From: Gari tellinella
Taxonomy: Eukaryota > Mollusca > Bivalvia > Cardiida > Psammobiidae
Assembly: GCA_922989275.2 (NCBI GenBank)
Contig: OV277861.1
Span: 38,876,623 to 38,940,622, forward strand
Length of the DNA stretch: 64,000 nt
Direction: 5' to 3'
Part shown: piece after piece, positions 32,768 to 43,346 of the stretch
Position numbering within the stretch: the first letter of the stretch is position 1
Layout of the letters: each line of letters starts with the position of its first letter
Notes under the pieces: generated by a model
What the model was told of the DNA's origin: nothing
Database searches by the model: none
What the model saw: the letters and a program-made list of their open reading frames with translations, nothing else
Made by a program: the position numbers and the translations under genes

Positions 32768-33111
32768 AAATATGCATTGTACAATCAGGGTAAGGCAGTG
32801 AAGGGGCTATACTGTTTGGTAATGACGGTTCAATTAGACCAATAGATGAATTAAGGAGTTAGATAATTTGTTTCCGAAAGTCGTGAAGGCAATGATGAGT
32901 AATGACGCTATAAATCTGCTAGAAAATATACACCAGAGAGAAAAAATAGTTATGATTATTCTATAATTTGATTTACTATGAATTTGGCATAAACTACGGA
33001 CCCCTTCTTCTCCTTTACCGACGATACATTAACTGTTCTATGCTGGAAAAGGTACAATTGAACTTCGATATCTCGAACTCACCTAAGTCGAGCAAATATG
33101 TATTTCAAAGT
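32768..33111. other. Spacer before a nested MITE cluster
   Basis: No ORF. GAACTTCGATATCTCGAACT at 33060 resembles ends of unrelated invertebrate MITEs, but no partner end was found. Confidence 0.35.
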
Positions 33112-33227
33112 TAAACCGTGGCTTATCCGTGGCTGTTATCCGACACCCTTCGGTACCAACTAACACTGTCGGATGAAACAGTGTTTCGGTTAAAGCAGGT
33201 TTTGGATATAAAGTCGAACATTGATAT

Positions 33228-33416
33228 TTAACCCCTTCACTGCGTTACCCCGTGCACAACAGTTTTTTGCAAACAGTTTTTTGCAAACAGTTTTGATCCT
33301 GATTAGACAGTCATTTCAATAATTCTTCAGTCAAAATAGCAAAAATTAAAATTTAAGAAATAAAAGCAGACGACAATTGTTTAAAATTGATGACGTCACG
33401 GCAGTGAAGGGGTTAA
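33228..33416. mobile_element. Family F MITE without hairpin, nested in family D
   Basis: TTAACCCCTTCACTGCG on the left and GGCAGTGAAGGGGTTAA on the right. The inside has GCAAACAGTTTT twice in tandem, TGATCCTGATTAGACAG (only one core arm) and GCAGACGACAATTG. The target is TTAA. The family D relative reads straight across this position. Confidence 0.8.
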
Positions 33417-33599
33417 TACATGCTTAAATGGGACTTACCCGTATTTCGTATTTTGTCACATTTTAACTTTGAAATACGGGCATGTTCCACTTCAGCGAGC
33501 TTAAGCTGTATCAATATACCAAAGAAATATGGATAAGCTCGACCTATACGAAGTTAGACTGCATGGCATTCGACATTAGGGTCCGAAATTTATAAAGCT

Positions 33600-33842
33600 G
33601 GGGCCAATTTCATAAACCTATTTACGATAAATGTAAATGGCGTAAGTCAAAACTTTAACATGCATTTAATTTCTGATTTCTCTGTCTAATCCTGTCTTGT
33701 GCCTTTTTTTAATCCTCTTTTCAAGACAATTCCAAAAACATGTCACAAGGCAGGATGAGATGGAGAAATAAATAATAATTGAGACTTTTATAATACTACT
33801 TACGACAACATTTGTCGTACGAAGTTTTATGAAACGGGCACC
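33600..33842. mobile_element. Family E MITE, nested in family D
   Basis: Left GGGGCCAATTTCATAAACC, right TACGAAGTTTTATGAAACGG, GCACC. Subterminal ACTTACGACAACATTTGTCG pairs with ATTTACGATAAATG...GCGTAAGTC. Internal AATAAATAATAATTGAGAC is shared with 60675-60919. Confidence 0.8.
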
Positions 33843-33952
33843 AGGTTTCTGGGTTAACCTGGTGTCAGATACGCCATGTTATACTGTATTTGCAAATAGC
33901 TGCAGTATTTTATTCGGTATAAAGCAGTGATATCGTTAATAAAAAGGCCTTA

Positions 33953-34755
33953 CAGTGGAGACAACGTTATTCTTTCCCGTTAAAACGCAAACGAAACGCA
34001 AACGCGAAGCACTAAAACGTATAAAATGACAACTTTTTAAAAATTCTGAGTATTTGTTTTAATCTGAGTGGCAAACATGTTTGGAGCCTAATCAGACGCC
34101 GGGTTACCCGGCGTCTGATTCGGCTCCAAACTGTTTGCAATGGAAATAATAGATTTACCGTAAACGCGTTTATTGGGAAAGAATATAGAGGATAACTGTT
34201 TTTTTCAGTGTAAGATCGAAATTTAATCCATTGAGTGAACATCAGACGTTATATTTTCACGAGTGGCGAAGCCACTAGTGAAAATATAACAGTCTGATGT
34301 TCACGAAATGGATTAAATTCGATCTTACACTGAAAAAACACAGTTATTCTATTTATTTATGCCTTTAAGCCACTTTTTAAACGAAATTGTTTAAAAATTG
34401 AAAGCGAACGTACATTATTTATCCCGTGTTCAGCCCCACGTTTTATGTCGAACACATGTGCGTGACAGTTGGTGGTATAATGACGTCACTTACATGTATT
34501 TGTTGATTTGACGTCATCCGAATGACTTCGTTGCTCCCGAGTTTGGATTCGTGCTCTTCCGGTGAGTAGTTCGCGACAAATTGGACTGCCGGAATTTAAC
34601 GATAAGACCCGATTGACTACGATTCTGAGTCCTACGGGGAAAATTCATAATAAAAACGATTTGTGATAATCCACTGCAGTGGATTACCAAGTGATCATCC
34701 ACTGCTATTTCGTGGTAATCCACCGAAAAGCATAAATAAAACGTTTTCTCCACTG
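33953..34755 (+). mobile_element. Family A MITE, copy A9, split by unit X
   Basis: CAGTGGAGACAACGTTATTC after TA, long arm, core 34072-34139 (GTTTGGAGCC...CAGACGCCGGGTTACCCGG...GGCTCCAAACTGTTTGC), short arm to GGGAAAGAATA, then unit X. It resumes at ATAAAACGTTTTCTCCACTG before TA. Confidence 0.85.
34186..34735 (-). mobile_element. Unit X, copy 2
   Basis: Reverse orientation relative to 6295-6843, with the same termini (TAGAGGATAACTG at the left, CCGAAAAGCATAA at the right) and nearly the same length (550 versus 549 bp). It carries the same long palindrome (34205-34335, centred on GAGTGGCGAAGCCACTAGTG) and the GTGGATTACC palindrome (34670-34728). A 79-codon minus ORF across it is not recognisable. 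Confidence 0.78.
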
Positions 34756-34759
34756 TATA

Positions 34760-34889
34760 TACTGAACAGCAAAAGAAATGTTCAGGCGTTAATCAAATAT
34801 AGGAAATAAATACCAAATGTACGCCCTTGAATACTGATTGTAGTTATTCTTTAACTTCATATATGTATAGTTTCTTTTGCTGTTCAGTA
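34760..34889. mobile_element. 130-bp MITE with 19-bp TIRs
   Basis: TACTGAACAGCAAAAGAAA at the left and its reverse complement TTTCTTTTGCTGTTCAGTA at the right, TA on both sides. It abuts the end of the preceding family A copy. Confidence 0.8.
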
Positions 34890-35034
34890 TATCTTTTATT
34901 GTTTACTTTTGACCTGTCAGAGTTATTTTTAGATAAGAACATTCTAAAATTTTAAAAGGGATGATCACCGTACTCGTTGATTACCGTACAGTCAGCCAGA
35001 GATACGGAAAGCTGGTTTTTTTGTGCGTAATGTA

Positions 35035-35245
35035 CAGTAGAGAAAACATTATTATTTCCCGAATAAACGCAAACACAATGCACAAAACTGTAGAAAATTA
35101 ATTTTATCTTTTTAATCTGGGTGGCAAACAGCTTGAAGCCTGATCAGACGCGGGGTTACCCGGCGTCTGATCTGGCTCCAATCTGTTTGCAATGGACATA
35201 ATAGTTTTTAGCATAAACACGTTTATTGAGAATGAATAACATATC
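35035..35245 (+). mobile_element. Family A MITE, copy A10, right end worn
   Basis: CAGTAGAGAAAACATTATTA after TA, core GCAAACAGCTTGAAGCC...CAGACGCGGGGTTACCCGGCG...GGCTCCAATCTGTTTGC at 35123-35189. The right tip is degraded after TTTATTGAGAATGAATAAC. Confidence 0.75.
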
Positions 35246-35378
35246 AGTAAAATTAGCGCAGCTGTCTCGTGCTGCACGAGGATCATGTTTATCTCAAGTT
35301 GAAAAGTGTACTACTATATAGATCCGATGTTACCCTGTTATATATTTACCACTATGTAATAGATACACGACGGGTTTC

Positions 35379-35522
35379 GCCTTAAAAGTGTACGGTATGA
35401 ATCGTAATGAGACTGTTTTGCGAGGGCGACAACAAATTGTCCGAGGCGAAGCCGAGGACATATTTGTTGTTCGTCCGAGCGAAACAGTCTCATTACGATT
35501 CATACCGTACACTTTTAAGGCG
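35379..35522. repeat. 144-bp near-perfect palindrome
   Basis: CGCCTTAAAAGTGTACGGTA, TGAATCGTAATGAGACTGTTT on the left is exactly mirrored on the right. The inner part (CGACAACAAAT...TGTCC / GGACATATTTGTTGTTCG) pairs less well around CGAGGCGAAGCCGAGG. Not related to the other cores. Could be a MITE or cruciform-forming repeat. Confidence 0.85.
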
Positions 35523-36320
35523 AACGAGTCGCTGTATCCGACTTATACGTAGATTTTAATAAATAGCTTACACCGAGTCAATAATGATTGCGGTCAATGT
35601 AATATAGCAAATTAATATATCTATTTCTAAAATGTTGAAATCACGTAAACCAACTATTATTTTCATTGGTCCTTTTTATACTTTGCACGAGCTTTCCGTG
35701 CAGCCTGTGTGTTGGGTCATGCCGTAAAATAACTACGTATTTATTTATCTGCGCTCAGAATGAGTATTCAGCTAGTATAAGGTAAGCGCTGTATTTATCA
35801 ATTTAGATGACATCTTTTGTTAAGCATTTAGTTTTAAGGTCAATAAATATTTTATCATTTTAGCCCGATATAATTCCTTTTCCGCTCCTTATAACCAAAC
35901 CAAGGACCAGATATTTTTCTCCTGAACAGGCACACTATTAAATAGCGTTGTTTACTCTTGCACTGTCATATTGTCGTCTGCTTTGAAATTGCTGAATGCA
36001 CTTAATTTCCAACGCAAAGTTTCGGGATTTGATTGCACGAATCAAGTGTCTATCAGTTTGGATCATGTTCAAACGCTGAGTTAATGTGGGTTTGATATTG
36101 ATCCAAACTATTTGCAAAAGTTCGTTATCCCTTATCGTGCTGAATTGCCGTCTGCATCAAACTTATCGTCTGCGGAGAATCTAAAAATCTTTCTTATGCT
36201 TTCCAAATAGAATCAAAAATGAAAATCAGTGCCAAACATTTGGATCCAGATCACATGCCGCGTTACATGGCGTCTTCTATGGATCTAAACTGTTTCCAAA
36301 TGTTAGACAAGCGGTACTCA
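35523..36320. other. Spacer with two worn family F cores
   Basis: Cores near 36055-36115 (CAGTTTGGATCATG...TTGATCCAAACTATTTGC) and 36232-36299 (AACATTTGGATCCAGATCAC, ATGCCGCGTTACATGGCG...GGATCTAAACTGTTTCC), each with nearby GTCGTCTGC motifs (35974, 36150, 36167). No gene. Confidence 0.6.
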
Positions 36321-36569
36321 CAGTGGAAAAACGTTATTCTTTCCCAATAAACGCGTTTGATGCTTAAACTATATTTTCCATTGCAAACATTTTGAAACCA
36401 GATCAGACGCCGGCTAACCCGGCGTCTGATCAGGATTCAAATTGTGTGCCACTCAGATGAAAAAAGATGATGAAAAATGTAAAAAAAATTTTATTATTTT
36501 CTACATTTTGTGTTTTGCGTTTGCGTTTCGTTTGCGTTTAAACGGGAAAGAATTACGTTTTCTCCACTG
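36321..36569 (-). mobile_element. Family A MITE, copy A11
   Basis: CAGTGGAAAAACGTTATTC to ACGTTTTCTCCACTG before TA. Core 36382-36450 has GAAACC...CAGACGCCGGCTAACCCGGCGTCTGATCAGGATTC, so its right arm carries the GGATTC of family C/F while the left arm is closer to family A. Confidence 0.82.
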
Positions 36570-37423
36570 TAGCATAAGAAGGGTTTCCTCGTCAATTCCC
36601 GGGCAGTGCAAGAGCTAAACCGGTGACCGCATGCTCACCACGTGCACCACGCCCGTAAAAAGTATCCGGTAACAAAAAGTAAAACTGTCCGGTAACAGAA
36701 AAAAGTGTCCGGTATCAGACGTAAGAGGACACTTTTTGAATAGCTTTGCGGGGGGTATCTGCGTATAAGAACTATTCTGTTCTAAAAATAGCTCTGACAG
36801 GTCAGAAAAATCGAACAATACAACACACACGAACATTTCCTATCGTAATGCTCACCATCGATATTCTAGCAAATTAGTTTTATGGAGGTAATTGTATATA
36901 AGCTTCCAATTTCTCACTTTTAAAAGAAAATCTGCAGTTACAACAAATTCTACCTGTAATTATTTGTATTTTTTCTGAACAAATATTTCAGCAACCATAT
37001 TTTTAAATACATGTAGAATGAGACAATATACTTTGGATTAGTTTTTTTGTTTGTTATTCAAGTTTTTATGAAAGATTTGCAGCTTACAAAACTGAAATAG
37101 TTTCTAAACAACTTTATTCAAAACGTGTTTTGATTTTCTTGTTATGAATGTTGTGAACAATTTATTGCACGAGACTTATAGTCATTAGCTATATTTATTT
37201 ATGAGAAATGTTTTCTCATCAAAATTCAAGAGTTTTGTTAGAAAGAGTTCTTAAAGATGAACAAAAATATATTTTGCCTATATTGGCACACATTGTTTCT
37301 TAGACTAGTATTAGTCTTCAACCAACGTTTCATAACACCTTTAATAAAAACTGAGCTCATCCGCGAGCTACCTTTAACGAAAACGAACAACTTCTTCACC
37401 GTTTTATCATGGCCTCGTTTGAA
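36570..37423. other. Spacer; no supported gene
   Basis: Short ORFs (36836-36615 minus, 37257-37478 plus) show nothing recognisable. The latter runs antisense into a FReD relic. 37399-37423 is homologous to the 3' flank of the FReD gene at 38.6 kb. Confidence 0.4.
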
Positions 37424-37585
37424 TCAGTCGTTATTGTATTCCTTAAGTTTCATAATTAGAAATTTGGCTGACCTATGATAGCCTGTTGTCTGCTTCCAAA
37501 TTATGCCTTTGCAATAATTGACATATCCATACTTTCCCATTCAGACAACTCTCTAGACAACTTCCATACCAACAAGCACCGGTTT
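37424..37585 (-). pseudogene. Relic of a fibrinogen-domain C-terminus
   Basis: On the minus strand: TGACWYGSCLESCLNGK, one frameshift, then YCKGIIWKQTTGYHRSAKF and MKLKEYNND before a stop (37426-37424). It aligns with the last 54 residues of the intact FReD at 38648 (TGAWWY, CLNGKYG, FSVMKLKEYNYN). The N-terminal part is absent. It sits 1.2 kb downstream of the intact exon in the same orientation, so it is a decayed tandem copy. Confidence 0.8.
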
Positions 37586-37964
37586 CACGATATGTTTCAC
37601 ACTCAAATAAAATCAACACTGTTCTCCATCAGATTTGTCTGAGAAGAAAGTCTAGTTGTTGCATGTTCAAAAGTGAAAGTATTATAACCTTGGACCCAGA
37701 ACTGTTTGACGCACTGATTTAAACTATTTGCCCGATTCGCATCTCTAGACAATTATGTACACGACACATTTAACAATCAGACATTTTTACGCCTGTTTAT
37801 TTTTAAATGTTTTATCGGAACTGAAATACATGTAACATTTATTGTATAGACCGATTTTGTTTACCTGTTTCGATGCGGACCATTGCATTTAAACTTTGGG
37901 GGCGACAGCATGCTCTTTTATTATCGGAATTTACCGTTGACGTCTGTCCCTTTTTTGCAACATT
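37586..37964. repeat. FReD-flanking segmental duplicate, block A
   Basis: About 37590-37830 (AGTCTAGTTGTTGCATG, AAAGTATTATAACC, TTCGCATCTCT) is similar to 60940-61460. The duplicate contains a family A MITE (A16) where this block has none, giving a natural empty site near 37683-37690. Confidence 0.75.
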
Positions 37965-37974
37965 ACATATATAT

Positions 37975-38183
37975 TAGTGGACATTTTGACAAAAAGAATA
38001 TAATGAAGAGTAACAAAAAGCTTGAATCCAGATCAGACGCCGCCTTACGCCGCGTCTGATCTGGATTCAAGCTGTTTGCAAATGTAAGCCAAGTCTTAAT
38101 TTCCCCTTCCTCTAGTAACTCCTTCCGAACAATGCACGCACTCTTTGTCTCCCTTTGGCTGTTGTTGTAGATAGGGAGCACTG
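37975..38183 (+). mobile_element. Family C MITE, copy C3, left end lost
   Basis: TTAGTGGACATTTTGACAAA, core AAAAAGCTTGAATCC...CGCCGCCTTACGCCGCG...GGATTCAAGCTGTTTGC (38017-38080), AACTCCTTCCGAACAATGC, and right tip GTAGATAGGGAGCACTG before TA. Confidence 0.75.
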
Positions 38184-38415
38184 TACATACCTTTTTAATG
38201 TGAAAATGGATGCACGTATAAATTGTGTTTCTCCATGTTGAAAGTATCGGACAATATTATATAATTCGAAACTTTACCTATCATCCCTATAATCAAAAGG
38301 AAATTACTTTATCTTTGCCGAAGGTTAGATCCGCCCTGTCAGGTCAATAAAACCGGCCTATAACTTGTTAAACACTCCAGTTCATTGGTTGAACGGATGG
38401 CTCATATTATGACCT

Positions 38416-38625
38416 ATATTGGAGAGGACGTTATTATTTTCCTATTCAAGTGTTTTACTTTTGTTTCAAATGCAAACAGTTTGGAACCAGATCTAAACTC
38501 TAAACTGTTTGCAATTCAGACAGGAATACATCTTAAAGAACTTCAAAATTAGTTTTTTCTAAATTTTAGTGCATTGTGTTTGCGTTTCGTTTGCTTTTAA
38601 CCGGAAACGAATAATGTTTTCCCCG
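38416..38625 (-). mobile_element. Family A MITE, copy A12, mostly coreless
   Basis: ATTGGAGAGGACGTTATTAT to AATAATGTTTTCCCC. The core is reduced to GCAAACAGTTTGGAACC, AGATCTAAACTCT, AAACTGTTTGC. It occupies the same place relative to the FReD exon as A17 at 61555, so it predates that duplication. Confidence 0.7.
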
Positions 38626-38647
38626 TTTTATCATGGCCCCGTTTGAA

Positions 38648-39297
38648 TCAGTTATAATTGTATTCCTTAAGTTTCATAACTGAAAATTTGGCTGACCTAT
38701 AAAAGCCTGTTGTGTTCTTCCAATTTATGCCTTTGCCATAACTGTCATCTCCATACTTCCCATTCAGACAACTATATAGACAGTCTCGATACCACCAAGC
38801 ACCGGTGTATCGAAACGCACAGTTTACATTATCATATTTGTCGGCATCTCTATCAAATGTAGAAAACTCACACAACTGATGATATGTCAACGAATCTCCT
38901 GCAGTTCCGTGATATCCTTGCACAAACATCTTGTAGCCGGTGGAGGAATTGAAAACTGCAAAGTGTGTGTATTTTGCGTACTTTTCGCCGTTAATTGAGT
39001 CGACCAGGATCACTTTTAAGGAGTATGGCTTGCCACTATGCAGTGTAAGCGTAGATATTGTGTCGAGTCCCAACCAAAAGTTCCCACTAAGATTACCAAA
39101 TCCGTCTTGATATGATTTGTACGGGCGGTAGAAGTCGACCGTAGCATCTACGCGTCTTTGTATGACAGTCCAAGGGCCATCTTGGTCGTCAAAATCACAA
39201 AACACTTCGGTACCGTTTTGACCATCTGGAAAGACGGTATAAACCCCAGATGTGAGAGTTTCCCTCTCACCAAGAGCACCACAATCACTCGGTTTGC
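38648..39297 (-). CDS. Fibrinogen-related domain (FReD) terminal exon, secreted lectin-like gene
   Basis: FReD proteins bind carbohydrates or acetylated ligands and act in invertebrate immune recognition (family knowledge). The exon starts after a strong acceptor (TTTTATTTTCAG, AG at 39299-39298) in phase 1 and encodes about 216 residues ending KLKEYNYN, stop 38650-38648. Motifs in order: PSDCGAL, TSGVYTVFP, VFCDFDDQDGPWTVIQRRVD, YQDGFGNLSGNFWLGLDTI, HQLCEFSTFDRDAD, VNCAF, TGAWWYRDCLYSCLNGKYG. This is full domain length, with the conserved cysteines and the Asp-rich calcium-site region (FDRDADKYDNVNCA). The ATG at 39346 is intronic. Exon 1 is most likely 44151-43764: phases match. No gene symbol can be assigned. 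Confidence 0.88.
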
Positions 39298-39778
39298 CTG
39301 AAAATAAAAGTCCAATTGCATCTGCAAACAATAAATTAACAAACAAGTTTCATCTACATACAGTCATTACACATTTTAATGTCACCTGCGAACAGTAAAT
39401 TTACATTCTAGTTTGATCTTGAAATAGTAAATTAGCATTCCAAGTTCATCTCTTTTCAGTCAATAAATACGAAAGACTCAAGCAGGAAACGCAACACAAA
39501 CAATACACCCACCTCTCAAGCAGAACACACACACAGTCATACCATAACAAACATACACACACACACACGCACACACCCATTCCTTCATCTACACACTACA
39601 TAGAAAACAACACGCAAGACAAACATAAAGCAACGTGAACATAGGAGCCCGCCTTGGTACGGTCAGTAGCAATCAATAATTAATTATAAATTAATCATTA
39701 ACTACCACTGGGGGGTTAAACCTGGGTTTAGGGCGCCCAACCTCACACTTATTACCATCCAATTGCAACTGGATTCAG

Positions 39779-40010
39779 TCAATTAGCATTCAAATTTCAT
39801 ATGTATTCAGTCAATTAACATTCCAATTTCATCTGTATTCAGTCAATTAAAATTCCAATTGCATCTTTATTCAGTCAATTAACATTCAAGTTTCATCTGC
39901 ATTCAGTCAATTAACATTCCAATTTCATCTGTATTCAGTCAATTAACATTCCAATTCCATCTGTATTGAGTCAATTAGCCTACGAGTTTCATATGCATTC
40001 AGTCAATCGT
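39779..40010. repeat. 32-bp minisatellite in the FReD intron
   Basis: About seven copies of ATTAACATTCCAATTTCATC, TGTATTCAGTCA with scattered substitutions. More diverged units extend toward the exon (39340-39470). A homologous shorter array lies at 63785-63905 next to the second FReD exon. Confidence 0.85.
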
Positions 40011-40088
40011 CATTATCTATTATTAGACTTCGGAAACTTCTCTGTTAACAGCCACTCAAAATAAGATGAAACAGTGGTTGTAGTTCTA

Positions 40089-40315
40089 CAACGCTCCCTC
40101 CCTACGACGGTTCTCCCTAAAACGACTCCTTCCCTTCAACGAACATTTCCATTCTTCCAAAAACAAGGCAAGTATGTTCAACTTTTTCACGGCTGCAATA
40201 TAATTTATTTGAATTGTCGTCTGCTGTTTGTGTAAAATTTACATATTAGACAGACAAAAACAACATAATGAAGAATTGCAAACAGCTTGTAGGTCTTTGT
40301 AGAGAGTGAGCGCTG
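40089..40315 (-). mobile_element. Family C MITE, copy C4, core removed
   Basis: CAACGCTCCCTCCCTACGAC to TAGAGAGTGAGCGCTG between TA dinucleotides. The inside keeps GGCTGCAATATAATTT and GTCGTCTGCTGTTTG, but the sequence jumps from GCAAACAGCTTGTAGG straight to the right end, so most of the hairpin and the right inner flank are gone. Confidence 0.75.
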
Positions 40316-40356
40316 TATTACCCAAATAGCACCCTAGGCATTATATATAGGGCATA

Positions 40357-40433
40357 GGTAAACAGACTGAGTGTAGACTCTGCTCAGATGGCGCATCATG
40401 CGGCGTATAATCTGAGTGTATACTGTTTGCTGA
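40357..40433. repeat. Mixed hairpin core (GTAGACTC type)
   Basis: AAACAGACTGAGTGTAGACT, CTGCTCAGATGGCGCATCAT, GCGGCGTATAATCTGAG, TGTATACTGTTTGC. An imperfect palindrome combining family B outer bases (GTAGAC) with a family F-like GGCGC...GCGGCG centre. Confidence 0.6.
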
Positions 40434-40639
40434 TAGGTATATCAATAATAAACTAATAAACAAAACGAAATTGATATGCTCGACAAGGCTCCCTTAAGCT
40501 AAAATATAGACGTGTCCTAAGTATAGGCATGTAAGAATCCACTGGGCGCAATATGATTAAGGAAGGAAATGAATGGCAGAAACGAATGATACATAAAATT
40601 CCTAATCACAAGGCGTTTGTTTTAATTTCTGTATCAATT

Positions 40640-40890
40640 TTTTCCTGCATTAACGACGAGCATACTCGTCATTTACAAACAGTGTACCTATGAAGAGTAC
40701 ACTTGTTCTAGGTTAACAGTTAAACCCCGGATTAAAGGACATTAAATGGGGCTCTCTGATCAGCATTTGCACTGCTTGTTATATGGAAATTAATTGTTAA
40801 ATGCAACCCTATATAGTTAAAAATGGACTAGATTTAATTGGAATCTGGAAGTGTCAATTAAATGTTTGGAGTAAATGAGTTACATAACAA
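40640..40890. repeat. Degenerate family B element
   Basis: GACGAGCATACTCGTCATTT, ACAAACAGTGTACC, half core GGGGCTCTCTGATCAGC...TTTGCACTGCTTG, then AATGGACTAGATTTAATTGG and GAGTAAATGAGTTA, as in the family B copy at 46.3 kb. Confidence 0.6.
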
Positions 40891-41379
40891 TCTTGTTTCA
40901 GTGATCATTTTATGTCTGTACTGTAAATATACGTTATTTATAGAGAAAATGGCGATGTTTTACTCTTACCATGCTAGCAGAGGATATGTGCCACAGTCAT
41001 TCCCTTTGCAAACTGTTTCGATCTAGATGAGAACGCGGATTCAACCTGTTTGATATTTTACCTTGTTTTGAAAATAATGTTGAAGATTGTATTTCTAGGT
41101 ACAGCAGCAGACGACAATTTTTGCAGACGAAATAATTACCCGGCATGCAAATAGTTCATTTAATTGTACATAATGTTTGAGAACAAAGTCATTCATTAAA
41201 ACATTATAGAAATTACCATATGTGCAATAGCGACAATGCGCTCCAATAGCCCCAACTTTTTTTCTGATACTTATATTCCTCATCGACAAACAGTATCAAT
41301 AATAAAGTATTTATTATATAATGACTAGATTGGAAAAACAAAAGTTATAAAAAAAACCAACTATAGATGTATTGCAACA

Positions 41380-42137
41380 ATGCAGATCACGATGCACACA
41401 TTAGCGAAATACTCTTTTCCAACTCTGAATTTCGATTTGCACATTCGTAAAAAGTGTCAAATAGCACATGGTCAGTTAAGAAATTTTAGATGTATCCGTA
41501 ATTATTTATCGCAAAGTCAGCTGAGACTCTTATACACGGACTTATTCATTCACACCTCGATTTTTGTAGCGGACAATTTGCTATCATTCCAGCATATCAG
41601 CTAGCTAAACTTCAAAAATTCCAATATCATGCTGCAGATTAGTTATGAAAGCAACATATGAGCAGCATAGCTACGACATTCTTAAAGAGTTACACTGGTT
41701 GCCCGTTCGTGCGAGGATCATGTTTAAAGTGCTTGTCATTGTTTTCCGGGTTGTACATGGGACCGCACAGAGTTATCTCAGAGACTTGTTCACTAGGGTA
41801 AAAGGGGAATTACCGTCTGAGATCGTCTAGCGACATTCAGTTTGTTGTACCTAAACTTAGGACGAAGAACGCTGAACGGTCACTCGCGGTGGTTGGCCCA
41901 AAATGATGGAATAAGATTCCTAGAGACGTAAAAACAGTAAAAACTGAAAATGCTTTCAGAACAAAACTTAAGACAAACTTGTTCAGTCAATTCTACAATG
42001 AATTATGTGTTCACAGTGACTTTGAAACATATTGCCTAATTTTGTAATTATGTAATAATTAGTAGGATCAATTCTAAAGCACCATTGAAACTTATACTTT
42101 TTGCGCTATATAAATGTTTCTGTATTTGTATTTAAAA
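41380..42137 (+). pseudogene. CR1/L2-like LINE 3' fragment
   Basis: Across frames: HIRKKCQIAHGQLRNFRCI, SQSQLRLLYTDLFIH, a broken LDFC-like stretch, then (41645-41830) YDILKELHWLPVRARIMFKV, VHGTAQSYLRDLF, a NKIPRDVK-like remnant near 41905, and the 3' signature TTTTTGCGCTATATAAATG at 42098, ending in TTTCTGTATTTGTATTT. Same group as the intact LINE at 17-21 kb but a different lineage. Frameshifts and stops make it inactive. Sense orientation is opposite to the host gene it sits in. Confidence 0.8.
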
Positions 42138-43042
42138 GAAGTGGATGATGTGAAAGGCAGAGCCCAACTAGGCCTGTATCTCTCCGCGCGTAATTGCATG
42201 TGAATAACAAAACCGACTGATGCATTTTTATGTGAAGATGTCGAAAGGTAAATGTCATATGTTTAACATTGAATTATATTAGGTTGTAACATAATAAATG
42301 AATGTGGATTATCCAAAAAGCAAGGAAAAAATAATTGAAGAGTAGAGTAGTGCCCATTTTAAGCATATCGTTTCTTCAAGCAGTTGGACGTTAAAACTAA
42401 AATGCTCATAAAAGGGAATATCTGTTTTGGATAATTGAAATTCTTTTCAGGGTATTTCAATATAGCAATCGTTGTAAACTCGTTTATGAAAGTAGCGCCA
42501 GGTTATGACACTATAGGTGCATTTTCAAAATGAATTTGATAATTAGAGCCTCTATATCAGGTATATGGACAGCACATAGACCGGAAGTGCTTCATGGTGT
42601 AGTCGAAAGAAGTCCGGCAAAGAAAAGTAAAGTGCCAAACTTTTTCTCTCAGAATAGCTTTTTGTCAAGAAATATTTACTGTTTTGACCCTTTTATGTAA
42701 TATATGGATGTTAAAGAATAGATACAAAGACTTTCTGTCATGATAGATGGGTTTTGGAGAAAATATGTGAGCTGAAGTGACATGTCCCTGTTTAAGCCGG
42801 TGCCTATTTCAAAATGTAGCAAAACACCAGTCATGTCACTGAAGCCAATATATTTTTCTTATATGCCACAGGACCCCCCTGTATTCTGTGCATTTTTCAC
42901 ATGTGCAAGGGTGTACCTTTGTGGGAAATATAGGGTAGCACCTGTGGTTGGAATAAAGATTGTATTTGTTTTACCTTGGAAATGACGCATTTTATAAGTA
43001 ATATAGGAAAGCCGTGACCCTTGCCCTATAATAATTATCCAT

Positions 43043-43275
43043 TTAACCGTTTCAATGCCAAACCGTTCGTGAGCATTGTCGTCTGCTTCAATGTTGTTGT
43101 CTGTCATGTCATTTCAAAGTTAGAGAAATAAGGCAGTATGACTGAAGAAATATCACAACGAATGTCAAACAGTTTGGATCCTGATCAGATGCCGCGTTAT
43201 CGTCTGCAACGTCTGATCAGGACCAAAACTGTTTGTAAACGCGATTTTAAGTGTCACATAGAACAAAAGGGTTAA
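43043..43275. mobile_element. Family F hairpin MITE
   Basis: TTAACCGTTTCAATGCC to AGAACAAAAGGGTTAA. Inside: TTGTCGTCTGCTTCAATG, GTTGTCTGTCATG, and core CAAACAGTTTGGATCC, TGATCAGATGCCGCG...AACGTCTGATCAGG, CCAAAACTGTTTG (43166-43235). Confidence 0.75.
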
Positions 43276-43346
43276 TTACATTTATTTGGAAATACGATAA
43301 TTTGAATGAATTAAGAGACTACTAATGTCATTTTGTATTTGCATCA

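Larger units (their letters stand above)
33112..33886 (+). mobile_element. Family D MITE carrying two nested MITEs
   Basis: Outer element: GTGGCTGTTATCCGACACCC, TTCGGTACCAACTAACACTG ... GTTAACCTGGTGTCAGATAC, GCCATGTTATACTG. The intact relative at 49182-49509 has CAGTATAACCTG-type ends and lacks both internal insertions, so the insertion sites can be read directly. Confidence 0.7.

Noticed and set aside
39298..39346. ATG at 39346 as FReD start
   Set aside because: A strong splice acceptor lies between it and the domain, and no signal peptide follows this ATG.
39779..40010. Regularly spaced repeat resembling a CRISPR array
   Set aside because: Units are contiguous and similar throughout, without variable spacers; this is a minisatellite in a eukaryotic intron.
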